A stretch of 64,000 nucleotides of DNA from Paenibacillus sp. OV219 (GTDB lineage Bacteria; Bacillota; Bacilli; Paenibacillales; Paenibacillaceae): NCBI RefSeq assembly GCF_900110075.1, contig NZ_FOCJ01000008.1:213592-277591 (forward strand), given 5' to 3'. The notes under the pieces are model-generated. The model was not told where the DNA came from. It saw only the letters and a program-made list of their open reading frames with translations, and did not search any database. Made by a program: the position numbers and the translations under genes. Positions within the stretch are counted from its first letter, which is position 1. Each line of letters begins with the position of its first letter. This document shows positions 17,520 to 26,136 of this stretch, piece by piece.

Positions 17520-19127
17520 CTAGCCTCCGTGGTACGAAGGTTCAGGTTTGCCTGCGCCTTCGCCTTGCTGGCCCCCAGGACCTGGCTTGCCTGAAGCGCC
17601 TTTCGGGCCTCCGGCAGCTTTGCCGATTTCAAGTCTTGCGCGGCCGAGCAGGAGTGCGAATACAATCGCAAGAACCGGCAGGATAACCGACCATTGGAAA
17701 ATAAACACGATGGAGTCTGAGAGCTTGCTTAGCAGCGTATTGACGATTTCAGGGGAAAGGCCCATCTGCTTTTGAATGACAGGATCCAAGAGCGCCTGGC
17801 CGCCTTTAATTTTCTCGGCAACCGCTGGATCCATATTTGGAATTGCTTTGACATCGGACTGGAATGCAGATTTCTGTAACGTACCGAATACCGTTACGCC
17901 AAGCGCGGAACCAATCGTTCTGAAGAACGTGATCAGCGATGAAGCCGAACCTTTATATTGCGGTGGTACAGCATTCAGCGTTGAGATGTTTAGCAAGGAG
18001 AACGATACGCCAATACCGAGACCGACAATGACCATGAACAGTGTGATGACTAAGCGGCTTGTTTGATCATCCATCACGAAGCCGAGCAGCGATGTGCCGA
18101 TGATCAGCGTAAGTGCGGATAGAAGCATAACATCGCGGTATCTGAAACGTGTCGCAATCCGGCCGCCGATCTGACTGCTCAGAACGACGCCAAGCATCAT
18201 AGGTGTAAGTACGCTGCTTGTTTCAGTAGCCGATTTATGGAATACCCCTTGAATGAAGATTGGGATATAAGTAGCTGTGGCGATCATTACGCCGCCGTAT
18301 AGCAAGCTGATGCCCATGCTGCCTGTTACGACATTGTTTTTGAATAGGGACAGCTGAATGATCGGGTCTTTCGCTTTACGCTCCACAAAGAGGAATCCGA
18401 TCAACAGTACAGCGGAAGCGACAAACAGGGAGATCGTCTTCGCCGAAGCCCACGGCCAGTTGTCCGAACCGCCCAGCTCTAGGCCGAACATGAGGAACAG
18501 GATGCCTGCAGTCAGAACGATTGCGCCTGCCCAGTCGATAACTTGTTTGCGTGCATTACGCGTTTCATGGTAAGCCTGTGTGATGAACAGTACCGCAAGA
18601 ATGCCAATCGGCACGTTAATGTAGAAAATCCATCTCCAGCTGACGCTGTCTGTAATAACGCCGCCCATAACGGGGCCAAATACGCTCGAAATACCGAATA
18701 CGGCACCGAATAGACCCATCATTTTGCCGCGCTTCTCAGCAGGGAATATGTCAAAAATAATCGTGAACACGATCGGCATAATTGCACCGCCGCCGATACC
18801 TTGAATCGCGCGGTAGATGATCAGCTGATCCATGTTTGTTGCCGTGCCGCACATAATTGATCCTAGCATGAACAGGATGAGACCGGATAGGAAAAATCTT
18901 TTGCGTCCGTACATATCGGACAGTTTACCGAATATCGGCGTTGATACGACCATGGCGATCATGTAGGCGGAATAAACCCAAATAAATTTATCAAAGCCGC
19001 CGATCTTTTTGATGATCGTAGCCATTGCGGTAGACACGATCGTCTGATCGAGCGCCGCCATAAACAGCCCGAGCAACAATCCGGCAATGACGAGCTTTAC
19101 GTTACTTCTCTTGGCGTCCACTTGCAT
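17520..19127 (-). CDS. DHA2-type (EmrB/QacA) multidrug MFS transporter
   Basis: A 535-residue inner-membrane drug/proton antiporter with 14 predicted helices. The loop 2-3 motif is [12 protein letters not shown], and [14 protein letters not shown] and [11 protein letters not shown] are typical of the DHA2 branch. The last ~35 residues form an unusual Gly/Pro/Lys-rich cytoplasmic tail ([20 protein letters not shown]). The ATG follows GAGAGGAG. It is transcribed with the downstream PadR gene from a promoter carrying two palindromes, so it is probably induced by PadR ligands such as toxic aromatic compounds. Confidence 0.92.
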   Translation of the reverse strand: MQVDAKRSNVKLVIAGLLLGLFMAALDQTIVSTAMATIIKKIGGFDKFIWVYSAYMIAMVVSTPIFGKLSDMYGRKRFFLSGLILFMLGSIMCGTATNMDQLIIYRAIQGIGGGAIMPIVFTIIFDIFPAEKRGKMMGLFGAVFGISSVFGPVMGGVITDSVSWRWIFYINVPIGILAVLFITQAYHETRNARKQVIDWAGAIVLTAGILFLMFGLELGGSDNWPWASAKTISLFVASAVLLIGFLFVERKAKDPIIQLSLFKNNVVTGSMGISLLYGGVMIATATYIPIFIQGVFHKSATETSSVLTPMMLGVVLSSQIGGRIATRFRYRDVMLLSALTLIIGTSLLGFVMDDQTSRLVITLFMVIVGLGIGVSFSLLNISTLNAVPPQYKGSASSLITFFRTIGSALGVTVFGTLQKSAFQSDVKAIPNMDPAVAEKIKGGQALLDPVIQKQMGLSPEIVNTLLSKLSDSIVFIFQWSVILPVLAIVFALLLGRARLEIGKAAGGPKGASGKPGPGGQQGEGAGKPEPSYHGG

Positions 19128-19159
19128 TCTCCTCTCGCTTTTGCGTGTAATAGTGATAA

Positions 19160-19211
19160 CTCAAATTTGAATAGCCATTCATTATTATACTCAAATTTGA
19201 GTTTCTAACAA
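19160..19211 (-). promoter_or_regulatory. Efflux operon promoter with twin palindromic operators
   Basis: On the minus strand, -35 TTGTTA (19206-19211) and -10 TATAAT (19184-19189) are 16 bp apart. The 12-bp palindrome CTCAAATTTGAG lies in the spacer (19190-19201), and a second copy (CTCAAATTTGA, 19160-19170) lies 30 bp away, just past the -10. This is a typical layout for repression by the co-encoded PadR. Confidence 0.75.
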
Positions 19212-19286
19212 GTGAATTTGAAGTAAAACGGTTTAGAAATTATTTTGCCCGGGTATAGGGTGGGGAATTCGGGTCGTGTAGGGGAG

Positions 19287-20126
19287 CGGAAAGTTGGTCA
19301 AAAACGCCGAAGAAGTCCAGTAGACCAGCTACATTGGCGAAAAGTTAGTCCAAACCGCCGAAGAAGTCCAACAGACCAGCTACATCGGCGAAAAGTTAGT
19401 CCAAACCACCGAAGAGGTCCAGCAGACCAGCTACATCGGCGGAAAGTTAGTCCAAACCGCCGAAGAGGTCTAGGAGACCAGCTACATTGGCGAAAAGCAG
19501 CTACATTGGCGGAAAGTTAGTCAAAACCGCCGAAGAAGTCCAGCAGACCAGCTACATTGGCGGAAAGTTAGTCAAAACCGTCGAAGAGGTCCAGCAGACC
19601 AGCTACATTGGCGGAAAGTTAGTCCAAACCATCGAAGAGGTCCAGCAGACCAGCAACATTGGCGAAAAGTTAGTCCAACCCGCCGAAGAGGTCCAGCAGA
19701 CCAGCTACATTGGCGGAAAGTTAGTCCAAACCGCCGAAGAGGTCCAGAAGACCAGCTACATTGGCGGAAAGTTAGTCCAAACCGCCGAAGAGGTCCAGCA
19801 GACCAGCTACATTGGCGGAAAGTTAGTCAAAAACGCCGAAGAAGTCCAACAGACCAGCTACATCGGCGAAAAGTTAGTCCAAACCATCGAAGAGGTCCAG
19901 CAGACCAGTAACATTGGCGGAAAGTTAGTCCAAACCGCCGAAGAGGTCCAGCAAACCAGCTACATTGGCGAAAAGTTAGTCCAAACCGCCGAAGAGGTCT
20001 AGGAGACCAGCTACATTGGCGAAAAGTTAGTCCAAACCGCCGAAGAAGTCCAGCAAACCAGCTACATTGGCGGAAAGTTAGTCCAAACCGCCGAAGAGGT
20101 CCAGTAGACCAGCTACATTGAGAACC
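19287..20126 (+). repeat. 51-bp tandem repeats, array B (about 16 units)
   Basis: Units start CTACAT[T/C]GGCGRAAAG at 19329, 19380, 19431 and 19482. That last unit is cut to 19 bp, and units then resume every 51 bp from 19501 to 20113. Each unit holds a stem (GGTC-CAGCA-GACC), the core ACATTGGCGGAAA, and a second potential stem (GGCGG...CCGCC). A 17-residue periodic frame is open across much of it, but the cut unit shifts the frame and several units contain TAG, so it is not a gene. It fills the ~1.1-kb gap between the efflux promoter and the 3' end of the small zinc-ribbon gene. Confidence 0.95.
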
Positions 20127-20175
20127 AATGTGTGAATGTATCCCCCAGGGATCTATCTATATTCGCCGAAAAACA

Positions 20176-20220
20176 GCAAAAAGCCCACGCAGCGCATCAA
20201 CCGTGCCGCATGGGCTTTAC
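20176..20220 (-). terminator. Terminator after the small zinc-ribbon gene
   Basis: AAAGCCCA / TGGGCTTT with further pairing inside; on the minus strand it runs into a T-rich stretch. Confidence 0.8.
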
Positions 20221-20230
20221 TATTTATTAT

Positions 20231-20455
20231 TTACTCGTTCTCAACTACTCGAGCGACTGGCCCGGAGCAGGTACGGCATTTGCCTCTTAGCAGAAGGCCG
20301 TGCTTCTCTTTCTTGATGCTGTAATCGACAATTTCAACAGCCCCACCGCATTTGCCGCAAAATACGTTTCGTACAAGCTTCTCGCGATACTGCTCAGGAA
20401 TCGCTTTCCAAGTTTGTAAAGCTTGGATCGAGGTGACGTTCTCGTTCTTCGCCAT
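20231..20455 (-). CDS. Small zinc-ribbon-like hypothetical protein
   Basis: A 74-residue protein with two CxxC knuckles, CGKC (about residues 33-36) and CRTC (60-63), spaced like a zinc ribbon. Residues 1-30 are helical and charged. The family is not one I can name. The start has a GGGAGTGAG-like site upstream and the gene ends in a clear terminator, so it is probably real. It lies between lipoate ligase and repeat array B. Confidence 0.7.
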   Translation of the reverse strand: MAKNENVTSIQALQTWKAIPEQYREKLVRNVFCGKCGGAVEIVDYSIKKEKHGLLLRGKCRTCSGPVARVVENE

Positions 20456-20505
20456 CGAATACTCACTCCCATTCCATTCGATTAGTTAATCTCCGCCAAC
20501 AACCA

Positions 20506-21492
20506 TTAGAACAGCAGTGCGAGCCATTCTTCCCGATCGACCGGGCCAAAATACACCGTCAAATCCACATCCGCCAGCGCGGCAGCGACATCCGCCGCAT
20601 TGTAACGCACGCCTGCGAGCCGCGCAGTTACATCGCTCACTTCGCCGGTGCCGAAGAAGTCGCCGAAGACGGACGCTTCGGCAATGATGCCGTCCTTCAC
20701 ATCGAGCCGCACGTCGAAGGTGCCAGCAGCAAGCCGCTTCACTTGACGCACGTTGAACGCAGGGGAGCGACCGTAATTCCAATCCCAGCTGCGGTACCTC
20801 TCTTCCGCAAGTTGATCGACTGCTGCGAGATCCGCCTCTGAGAGCGGATACGCCGGAATATCTTTGCCGCCGAAGATGGACTCCAACAGGAAGGAGCGGA
20901 ACTGCTCCATTGTCATCGGCTCCTGCAAGAATTCGGCAATGTTCGCGACTCGGCTGCGGACGGACTTCGTCGCTTTCGATTCGAACTTGGCTGGATTCGG
21001 CTTCAAAGCCGACACGATGGAATCCACCTCGGAGTTGAACAGCAGCGTGCCGTGGCTGAACATGCGACCTTTCGTTGCGAACTGTGCGTTGCCGGAAATT
21101 TTCCGTTCGCCGACTTGCAGATCGTTGCGGCCCGACAATTCAGCATCGACGCCAAGCCCACGAAGCGCCGCCACGACGGGCTCTGTGAACTTGCGGAAGT
21201 TGTGGAACGATTTGCCGTCGTCCTTCGTGATGAAGCTAAAGTTCAAGTTGCCCAGATCATGATAAACTGCGCCGCCGCCGGACAGTCGGCGTACGATATG
21301 AATGCCGTGCTCTTCCACATAGGAAGTGTTAACTTCTTCGGCGGTATTCTGATTCTTGCCGATAATGATGGAGGGTTCATTCATGTAGAAGAGCAGAAAA
21401 TCTTCATCCCCCGTCAGATTGCGCAGAATATACTCTTCAAGCGCAAGGTTCCAGGCAGGATCATTGTTGCCCTGATTATCGATAAATCGCAT
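20506..21492 (-). CDS. Lipoate-protein ligase
   Basis: A 328-residue enzyme that activates lipoate with ATP and attaches it to E2/GcvH lipoyl domains. LplA hallmarks are RRLSGGGAVYHD (68-79), NLNFSF and the catalytic Lys K131 in GERKISGNAQ, followed by the C-terminal accessory domain (LRLDVKDGIIAEASVFGDFF-like region). ATG at 21492 follows GGAGGT by seven bases. A longer frame reaching back to 21636 runs into the AraC gene and lacks a ribosome site. It starts 17 bp after the AraC stop. Confidence 0.92.
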   Translation of the reverse strand: MRFIDNQGNNDPAWNLALEEYILRNLTGDEDFLLFYMNEPSIIIGKNQNTAEEVNTSYVEEHGIHIVRRLSGGGAVYHDLGNLNFSFITKDDGKSFHNFRKFTEPVVAALRGLGVDAELSGRNDLQVGERKISGNAQFATKGRMFSHGTLLFNSEVDSIVSALKPNPAKFESKATKSVRSRVANIAEFLQEPMTMEQFRSFLLESIFGGKDIPAYPLSEADLAAVDQLAEERYRSWDWNYGRSPAFNVRQVKRLAAGTFDVRLDVKDGIIAEASVFGDFFGTGEVSDVTARLAGVRYNAADVAAALADVDLTVYFGPVDREEWLALLF

Positions 21493-21508
21493 CGCAATGT
21501 ACCTCCAT

Positions 21509-22309
21509 TTATTTGACCGTGACTGTTCCCCAAGCGGACTTGCGGATTTCTGTCGGGGTGCTGCCAGTCTGTTCTTTGACAAGCCGGGACAGGTGAAAAG
21601 CCGTCTTGAACCCGCAGCGCACAGCAATCTCGCCAACCGCGAGGCCGGACTGCGTCAGAAGCTCGGTCGCCTTCAGCACGCGATAGTGCCACAAATAGCG
21701 AATCGGCGTCATCTGATTGTGGCTGTGAAATAGTCGAACGAGATGCTCGGGTGAGACACCGGCCGCGCCAGACAGTTCATGCAAGGAAATTTCCTCGGCA
21801 AAATGCTGCTGCACATACGTAAGAGCTCCTCGAATGCTCGGATGCAGCTCTTGCTGCTGCTTCGTCTCTGCGATACGTGCGGCAAACGAATGAAACGCCG
21901 CATAGCCAAGGCTCACCATCAGCTCGTTATGGTTCAAGCCATCTTCCTTCATGGACAAGATCATATCTGTAATTGTATTGAGCGCTTCCGGAATCGGCAT
22001 GCTAAAGGGAAGGCTGTCCAAATACGCCAACTCGAATTCGGTAAGCGGCTCCACCGATAAGGCGATCCAGCGGTGCCAAGATTCCTGCGTCTTCGCGAAA
22101 GCAAAATACTCTTGGTGATGCGGCTTCAGCAGGACGACTTGTCCAGGCTTCACATCATAATGAACACCGTCAATCGTCATGTCGAGCTCTCCCGTATGAA
22201 GCAGCACGAGCTGTATATCCTGCTGCACGCGAGGACCATATGTACCGCGAGGTGGATAGACGATGGTACCCGCGTGAATAGAAGTTATTTTGGCATAAGG
22301 CAGGCTCAT
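21509..22309 (-). CDS. AraC family transcriptional regulator
   Basis: A 266-residue regulator. The N-terminal cupin sensing domain (MTIDGVHYDVKPGQVVLLKP) is followed by two AraC helix-turn-helix units (ISLHELSGAAGVSPEHLVRL and TQSGLAVGEIAVRCGF, then FKTAFHLSRLVKEQTG). The ATG at 22309 follows AAGGAG by thirteen bases; the frame extends further up to 22405 but that part overlaps a hairpin. A TATAAT lies on the minus strand just upstream (about 22335-22340). The target is unknown; a PhyH-type gene lies nearby, as at 30 kb. Confidence 0.9.
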   Translation of the reverse strand: MSLPYAKITSIHAGTIVYPPRGTYGPRVQQDIQLVLLHTGELDMTIDGVHYDVKPGQVVLLKPHHQEYFAFAKTQESWHRWIALSVEPLTEFELAYLDSLPFSMPIPEALNTITDMILSMKEDGLNHNELMVSLGYAAFHSFAARIAETKQQQELHPSIRGALTYVQQHFAEEISLHELSGAAGVSPEHLVRLFHSHNQMTPIRYLWHYRVLKATELLTQSGLAVGEIAVRCGFKTAFHLSRLVKEQTGSTPTEIRKSAWGTVTVK

Positions 22310-22360
22310 CGTTAGTTCCCAGCTCCTTATCTCCATTATAACGATATCGCCCTTAAACAG

Positions 22361-22392
22361 GAACAGCCCGGCGAGATCCGCCAGGCTGCTGA
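22361..22392 (-). terminator. Hairpin after the NlpC/P60 gene
   Basis: CAGCC-GGC pairs with GCC-GGCTG around a short loop just after the stop of the hydrolase gene. The T-run is weak. Confidence 0.55.
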
Positions 22393-22405
22393 ACAACATA
22401 TTCAA

Positions 22406-23080
22406 TTAATAAATGCGTTTCGCCCCGGCATAGCGCGGGCTCCAATAGGTATTGTCCAGCTGCTGGACGTACACGCCTTTCGAGGATGTAGCTGAGATGA
22501 ACGAACCATTGCCCATATAAAAGCCGACATGATCGATTGTACCAGTCGTTCCGATACGGAAGAAGACGAGATCGCCTGGTTTCAGCATGGCGCGTGCCAC
22601 GTTACTGCCTTGCGTAAATAGATTCGCAGCGGTTGTCCTCACTTGAGGGACGCCGAATTTAGTGAACATGAAGTAGACAAAGCCTGAGCAGTCGAAGCCA
22701 GACGTGCTTGACCCGCCCCAGGCATAGGGAACGCCTATGTAAGATGAACTTTCTGCAATCAGCTTCTGCTTCAAGAGCGCATGATTGATCGCATCGCCGG
22801 TTACCGGACCTGCAAGTCCGTCAGCTGGGAGGCTGTAGTTGTTCTGGAAGGCAAGAACGGCATCACGAGTAACCGTACCGTAATAGCCGGTTGCTGTAGG
22901 GTAGTTGAAGTAACTTAAGGCTTTCAAATTATTTTGCAGCGTTGTGACGTTATCGCCTGTTGTACCTATGCTCATAATGGCAGAGCTTGCTTGCGCGCTT
23001 CTAATAAACGGCGAAGCAGCCTGTGTTGTTCCTGTCAGAAGGGTGAAGGCGGCCGCGGCTAGCAATAGATTTTTCTTCAT
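22406..23080 (-). CDS. Secreted peptidoglycan-binding NlpC/P60 hydrolase
   Basis: A 224-residue exported cell-wall endopeptidase. It has a signal peptide ending near TQAASP (residue ~22), a peptidoglycan-binding-1 domain (GDNVTTLQNNLKALSYF, then GTVTRDAVLAFQ, residues 42-80), and an NlpC/P60 domain with catalytic C131 in GFDCSGF and H184 in IDHVGFYMG. It should cut D-Glu/diaminopimelate-type bonds. ATG at 23080 follows GGAGG and gives a proper signal peptide; the longer frame does not. Confidence 0.93.
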   Translation of the reverse strand: MKKNLLLAAAAFTLLTGTTQAASPFIRSAQASSAIMSIGTTGDNVTTLQNNLKALSYFNYPTATGYYGTVTRDAVLAFQNNYSLPADGLAGPVTGDAINHALLKQKLIAESSSYIGVPYAWGGSSTSGFDCSGFVYFMFTKFGVPQVRTTAANLFTQGSNVARAMLKPGDLVFFRIGTTGTIDHVGFYMGNGSFISATSSKGVYVQQLDNTYWSPRYAGAKRIY

Positions 23081-23175
23081 GTTAGTCCTCCATCCAAAAT
23101 TGGGATAAATACTCCTATTCTTTCTCAGCATACCAGTAACAAACAAGAGAGATAAGCTGAGTTTTACTGGAAAAA

Positions 23176-23208
23176 AAGAGACAGCCTTGGCATTACTGCC
23201 AGGCTGTC
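23176..23208 (-). terminator. Terminator after the second dioxygenase gene
   Basis: ACAGCCT-GGCA / TGCC-GGCTGT, followed on the minus strand by CTC and seven T. Confidence 0.88.
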
Positions 23209-23222
23209 CGATTCATTACATA

Positions 23223-23972
23223 TTAGTAGAGCAGGAATTTCTTCTGCAAATCCATGCGAGGTGTTGTCGCATCCTCGCGGATATAGTGGCAGACGTACGA
23301 ACGGCGCCAACGATCTGTGCTGCGGTTGCGTCCTGAGGAGTGAATGAGCAGCTCATGGAAGAAGAGAATGTCGCCTTTCTCCATGATGACAGGTACCTGC
23401 TTCGTAAGGTCGATGCCTTCCGTTTCATCTGTCCAAGGCTCATGCTCATCGAGGTTCTTCACCGCACCATGCGGCAGAAGGCCAAGGCGATGCGACTTCG
23501 GAATGACCCATAGGCAGCCATTCTCTTCATCGACATGCTCTTCCATCGCGATCCAAGCGGCAATCATCGTCATTGGATCGTTCTTAATATAATAGAAGTC
23601 CTGATGAGCAGCCTGTCCCGGTGCTCCCGGTTCTTTATAGAAGAACATGCTCTGAATGCCGACCGCCTCACGACCCATTAGCTGAGCGAGCGTTCCCCGA
23701 ATGACGGGAAGCTTCATCATCTGTGCCGCGAAGCCGTCTTGCAGATGCGGATTGAAGAGGCGAACGGAGTAGCGTTTGCTTGGCTCGCAAGATGCCCATT
23801 CCGGCATCGGGTCCATATTTCGCAGATCGTAGATATGTCCGTTATAGGCATCTATCAAATCATCGGAGCAGCCCTTCTTGATGAGCAAGAAGCCGTCATC
23901 TTGGAATTGATCTATCTGCGCCTGTGTTAGAGGCGTTGTAATTGGCGGAATCATTTTGTTCATTGTCGTCAT
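23223..23972 (-). CDS. Phytanoyl-CoA dioxygenase (PhyH) family protein
   Basis: A 249-residue Fe(II)/2-oxoglutarate oxygenase-like protein. The iron triad is H123-x-D125 (AAHQDFY) and H211 (LLIHSSG), with an Arg-rich 2-oxoglutarate site at 221-224 (RWRR). The closing IREDATTPRMD stretch resembles ectoine hydroxylase/PhyH proteins more than the other two copies in this window do. AAGGAG lies seven bases before the ATG. It is a single-gene transcript with its own terminator. Confidence 0.88.
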   Translation of the reverse strand: MTTMNKMIPPITTPLTQAQIDQFQDDGFLLIKKGCSDDLIDAYNGHIYDLRNMDPMPEWASCEPSKRYSVRLFNPHLQDGFAAQMMKLPVIRGTLAQLMGREAVGIQSMFFYKEPGAPGQAAHQDFYYIKNDPMTMIAAWIAMEEHVDEENGCLWVIPKSHRLGLLPHGAVKNLDEHEPWTDETEGIDLTKQVPVIMEKGDILFFHELLIHSSGRNRSTDRWRRSYVCHYIREDATTPRMDLQKKFLLY

Positions 23973-24059
23973 CCCCTCTCCTTAATTAATTTAAGCATAC
24001 CGTGGGAGAGGGAAGCGAACAATGGCTGACATTATCACAAATATATCTGAAATTGATAT

Positions 24060-24362
24060 TTATGCGATTGGGTAGTCAACAACAACAACATTCTCAAGCA
24101 AGCCGCCGAGCTGCTGCACGAACGCTTGGTGAAGCGGATGCGGACCATATGCGCGAAGCGCTTCCTTATTCTCGAACGTCACCCGCAGGCCGAGGGAATA
24201 GCCGTGGATGTTATCCGTTTCTTCCGTCACATTAATGCCGGCACTAACATCAACAATGCCAGGGATGACGCCTTTGAAAGCAAGCAGCTGAGCAAGCAGC
24301 TCCTGCTCCTTCTCTGTCGTAATGCGGTCGTTGAATTTGAAAATGACGAGATGCTCGAACAA
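24060..24362 (-). CDS. Dabb family (stress-responsive alpha/beta barrel) protein
   Basis: A 100-residue ferredoxin-like fold protein: FEHLVIFKFNDRIT at the N-terminus, the central GVIPGIVDVSAGINVT, and HPLHQAFVQQ with a terminal VVVVDY strand, all characteristic of Dabb. It probably dimerises; function unknown. The start is a TTG preceded by AAAGGAG. It marks the end of the GC-richer block before the AT-rich segment. Confidence 0.88.
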   Translation of the reverse strand: MFEHLVIFKFNDRITTEKEQELLAQLLAFKGVIPGIVDVSAGINVTEETDNIHGYSLGLRVTFENKEALRAYGPHPLHQAFVQQLGGLLENVVVVDYPIA

Positions 24363-24468
24363 GTGAATCGCTCCTTTGAATTAGGGGATTTTAGGTGATC
24401 GTTCATTCCGTATTATAGCAAAAATCGGATGATGTGGATTGACGCTTATTTTGGCATGTGGCAATATT

Positions 24469-24484
24469 TTGAATAATTATTCAA
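24469..24484. promoter_or_regulatory. Perfect 16-bp palindrome in an intergenic gap
   Basis: TTGAATAATTATTCAA is a perfect palindrome in the 200-bp gap between the Dabb gene and the DinB remnant. A TTGACG lies ~30 bp upstream. No regulator can be assigned. The rest of 24363-24562 is AT-rich and without a recognisable gene. Confidence 0.4.
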
Positions 24485-24562
24485 TATACTATCGCATTAA
24501 TGTATTAGTATATTAAAGAGAGATGGGCATATGAGATGCAGGAAAAGATCGGAATTTCCATG

Positions 24563-25058
24563 CTATTCCCATTCGATTTTCCCTTTTCTCAACTTGGCTA
24601 TATACACGATTTGCCCCGTGTGATAGTGAATCTCTCTTACCATGGCTATCATTAAGTTAAGCGCAGTTGACTGGTTATTTATTTGGCTGTAGGTAAGGGG
24701 AGGCTTGTCTAGAAAAGGCTGCGACATCAGCAATTGAGGATTAGCCTTCAAGTGTTCCAGGAATTGCAGGATAATATCAAATGCTTCTTTTGCCTTCTGA
24801 TATGCTTCCTCTTTGGAACCCTCGTTCAAACTCCTTGTCTCTGTCCCTTGTGTCAGGTATGTTAAAAAAGATTTGTTCAATTCGTGAGTGAACACATCCG
24901 CGAATATGAGCGACTAGATTTGCAATACTGTTGCTTTCAGAGTTTGGCGACCAAGTAATATCTTCTTCCGACAATTGTCCTATAGCTGTAAGGGTCCCTC
25001 TCATTTCGGACCGAAACTTCGGCAACATACTTTCAATGACCTCGATGGCGATATCCAT
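24563..25058 (-). pseudogene. DinB family protein, frameshifted
   Basis: Two overlapping frames together make one DinB/DUF1572-like four-helix protein of about 165 residues. The first (ATG at 25058) carries MDIAIEVIESMLPKF and SIANLVAHIRGCVHSRIEQ. The second carries EEAYQKAKEAFDII and MVREIHYHTGQIVYIAK, with the expected metal-binding His residues. The frame changes at the GGG run near 24827: removing one G would join CGA-GGT-TCC and restore GSKEEAYQ. This is either a true frameshift or a base-call error. The first frame alone ends in a nonsense tail. Confidence 0.75.
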
Positions 25059-25140
25059 TAGCACACCTCTGAATCCCTTATTTTGTATATAATAACGAAC
25101 GTTTGTTCTTGTGTCAATAACTAGATGGAGGTGTGACATT

Positions 25141-26136
25141 GTGCAAAATACGCAATTAATTATGATCGAGGGTATTCCTGGTTCGGGAAAATCCACGACT
25201 GCACAGCTAATATCGAATGAGTTACTCCGGATGGGTTTGGGTCATAAATGGTGGTACGAAGAAGTGAAAGGCCATCCTGTTTACATTTACGAGAATTACA
25301 ACGAAATGCAGACAATCATTGAGGATCTGACAAGTGGAAATTATCAGAAGGTTATCGATAGGGCTCTAAAGAAATGGCGTGAATTTGCCGATTCTGTACA
25401 GTTATCTAATGAAATCGTTATTGTAGACAGTTGTCTTTTTGGATACTTGACTTGGACTTTATTTCCATTTGAAGTGCCGGTGCAAGAAATTGAGGCATAC
25501 GTAAAAGCTGTGGAACAAATGCTAAAGCCTTTGAATCCAGCCATTATATATTTCTATCAAATCGATATTGGTGCAGCGCTCAAAAACATCTGTACGCGTC
25601 GAGGTGGAGAGACCGAACAACATTTCATTCGTGCTTCTACGGGGTCTGCATATGGAAAATCCCGAGGATTAGATGGATTCGAGGGTATGGTAGCTTATTG
25701 GAAGGACTATCGCACCTTAACGGATACAGCTTTTCAAAGCTTGGCTTGCAATAAAATTTCCATTAACAACTCTGAAGGAAACTGGCCGCAGTATGCTCGT
25801 ATGATATCTGATTTCTTAGGATTTGATAACTCCGATGTTGGTCCAATGGTTGAACGTGATCCTAAACCTTTACTTGGAGACTATCAAGCTGAGCTGGAGG
25901 GGATTCCCGATTGTTCGATTCAATTCGAATCAGGTCATTTGATCGCAGATGGACTTCCACAGGTATGGACAAGATCCATATTAATTCCGAGGGCGGTCAA
26001 TGTGTATGATGTTCAATCATTACCGTTTCAAGTGAGGTTCATTGAAGATGAATTTATTCGATTGTGCTTAACGGGTCCTGCGTTATTGGATGGTCCTGTT
26101 GATTATAGATTCGTTAAGAAGGTGGGAAACCGTTGA
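25141..26136 (+). CDS. P-loop NTPase/kinase-like protein of unknown function
   Basis: A 331-residue protein with a Walker A GIPGSGKSTT about 10 residues in, IVIVDSCLFG as the Walker B-like strand, and LNPAIIYFYQID, in the style of thymidylate or other small-molecule kinases. The C-terminal ~90 residues are beta-rich and do not match a family I know. GTG at 25141 is preferred, ten bases after GGAGG. The frame's TGA overlaps the TTG start of the next gene, so the NTPase and the histidine phosphatase are translationally coupled. Base composition is more AT-rich than in the flanking genes. Confidence 0.75.
   Translation: MQNTQLIMIEGIPGSGKSTTAQLISNELLRMGLGHKWWYEEVKGHPVYIYENYNEMQTIIEDLTSGNYQKVIDRALKKWREFADSVQLSNEIVIVDSCLFGYLTWTLFPFEVPVQEIEAYVKAVEQMLKPLNPAIIYFYQIDIGAALKNICTRRGGETEQHFIRASTGSAYGKSRGLDGFEGMVAYWKDYRTLTDTAFQSLACNKISINNSEGNWPQYARMISDFLGFDNSDVGPMVERDPKPLLGDYQAELEGIPDCSIQFESGHLIADGLPQVWTRSILIPRAVNVYDVQSLPFQVRFIEDEFIRLCLTGPALLDGPVDYRFVKKVGNR

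Noticed and set aside
19245..20002. Open frames of 91 and 171 residues with a 17-residue periodic sequence across array B
   Set aside because: The periodicity follows from the 51-bp unit. A 19-bp truncated unit shifts the frame, some units contain TAG, there is no ribosome site, and the other arrays of the family do not keep the same protein sequence.
16646..20126. Possible CRISPR arrays
   Set aside because: The arrays have no unique spacers: the entire 51-bp unit is repeated. No cas gene is nearby.
20506..21636. Longer start for lipoate ligase at 21636
   Set aside because: The extension overlaps the AraC coding region and has no ribosome site, whereas ATG 21492 follows GGAGGT and gives the family N-terminus.
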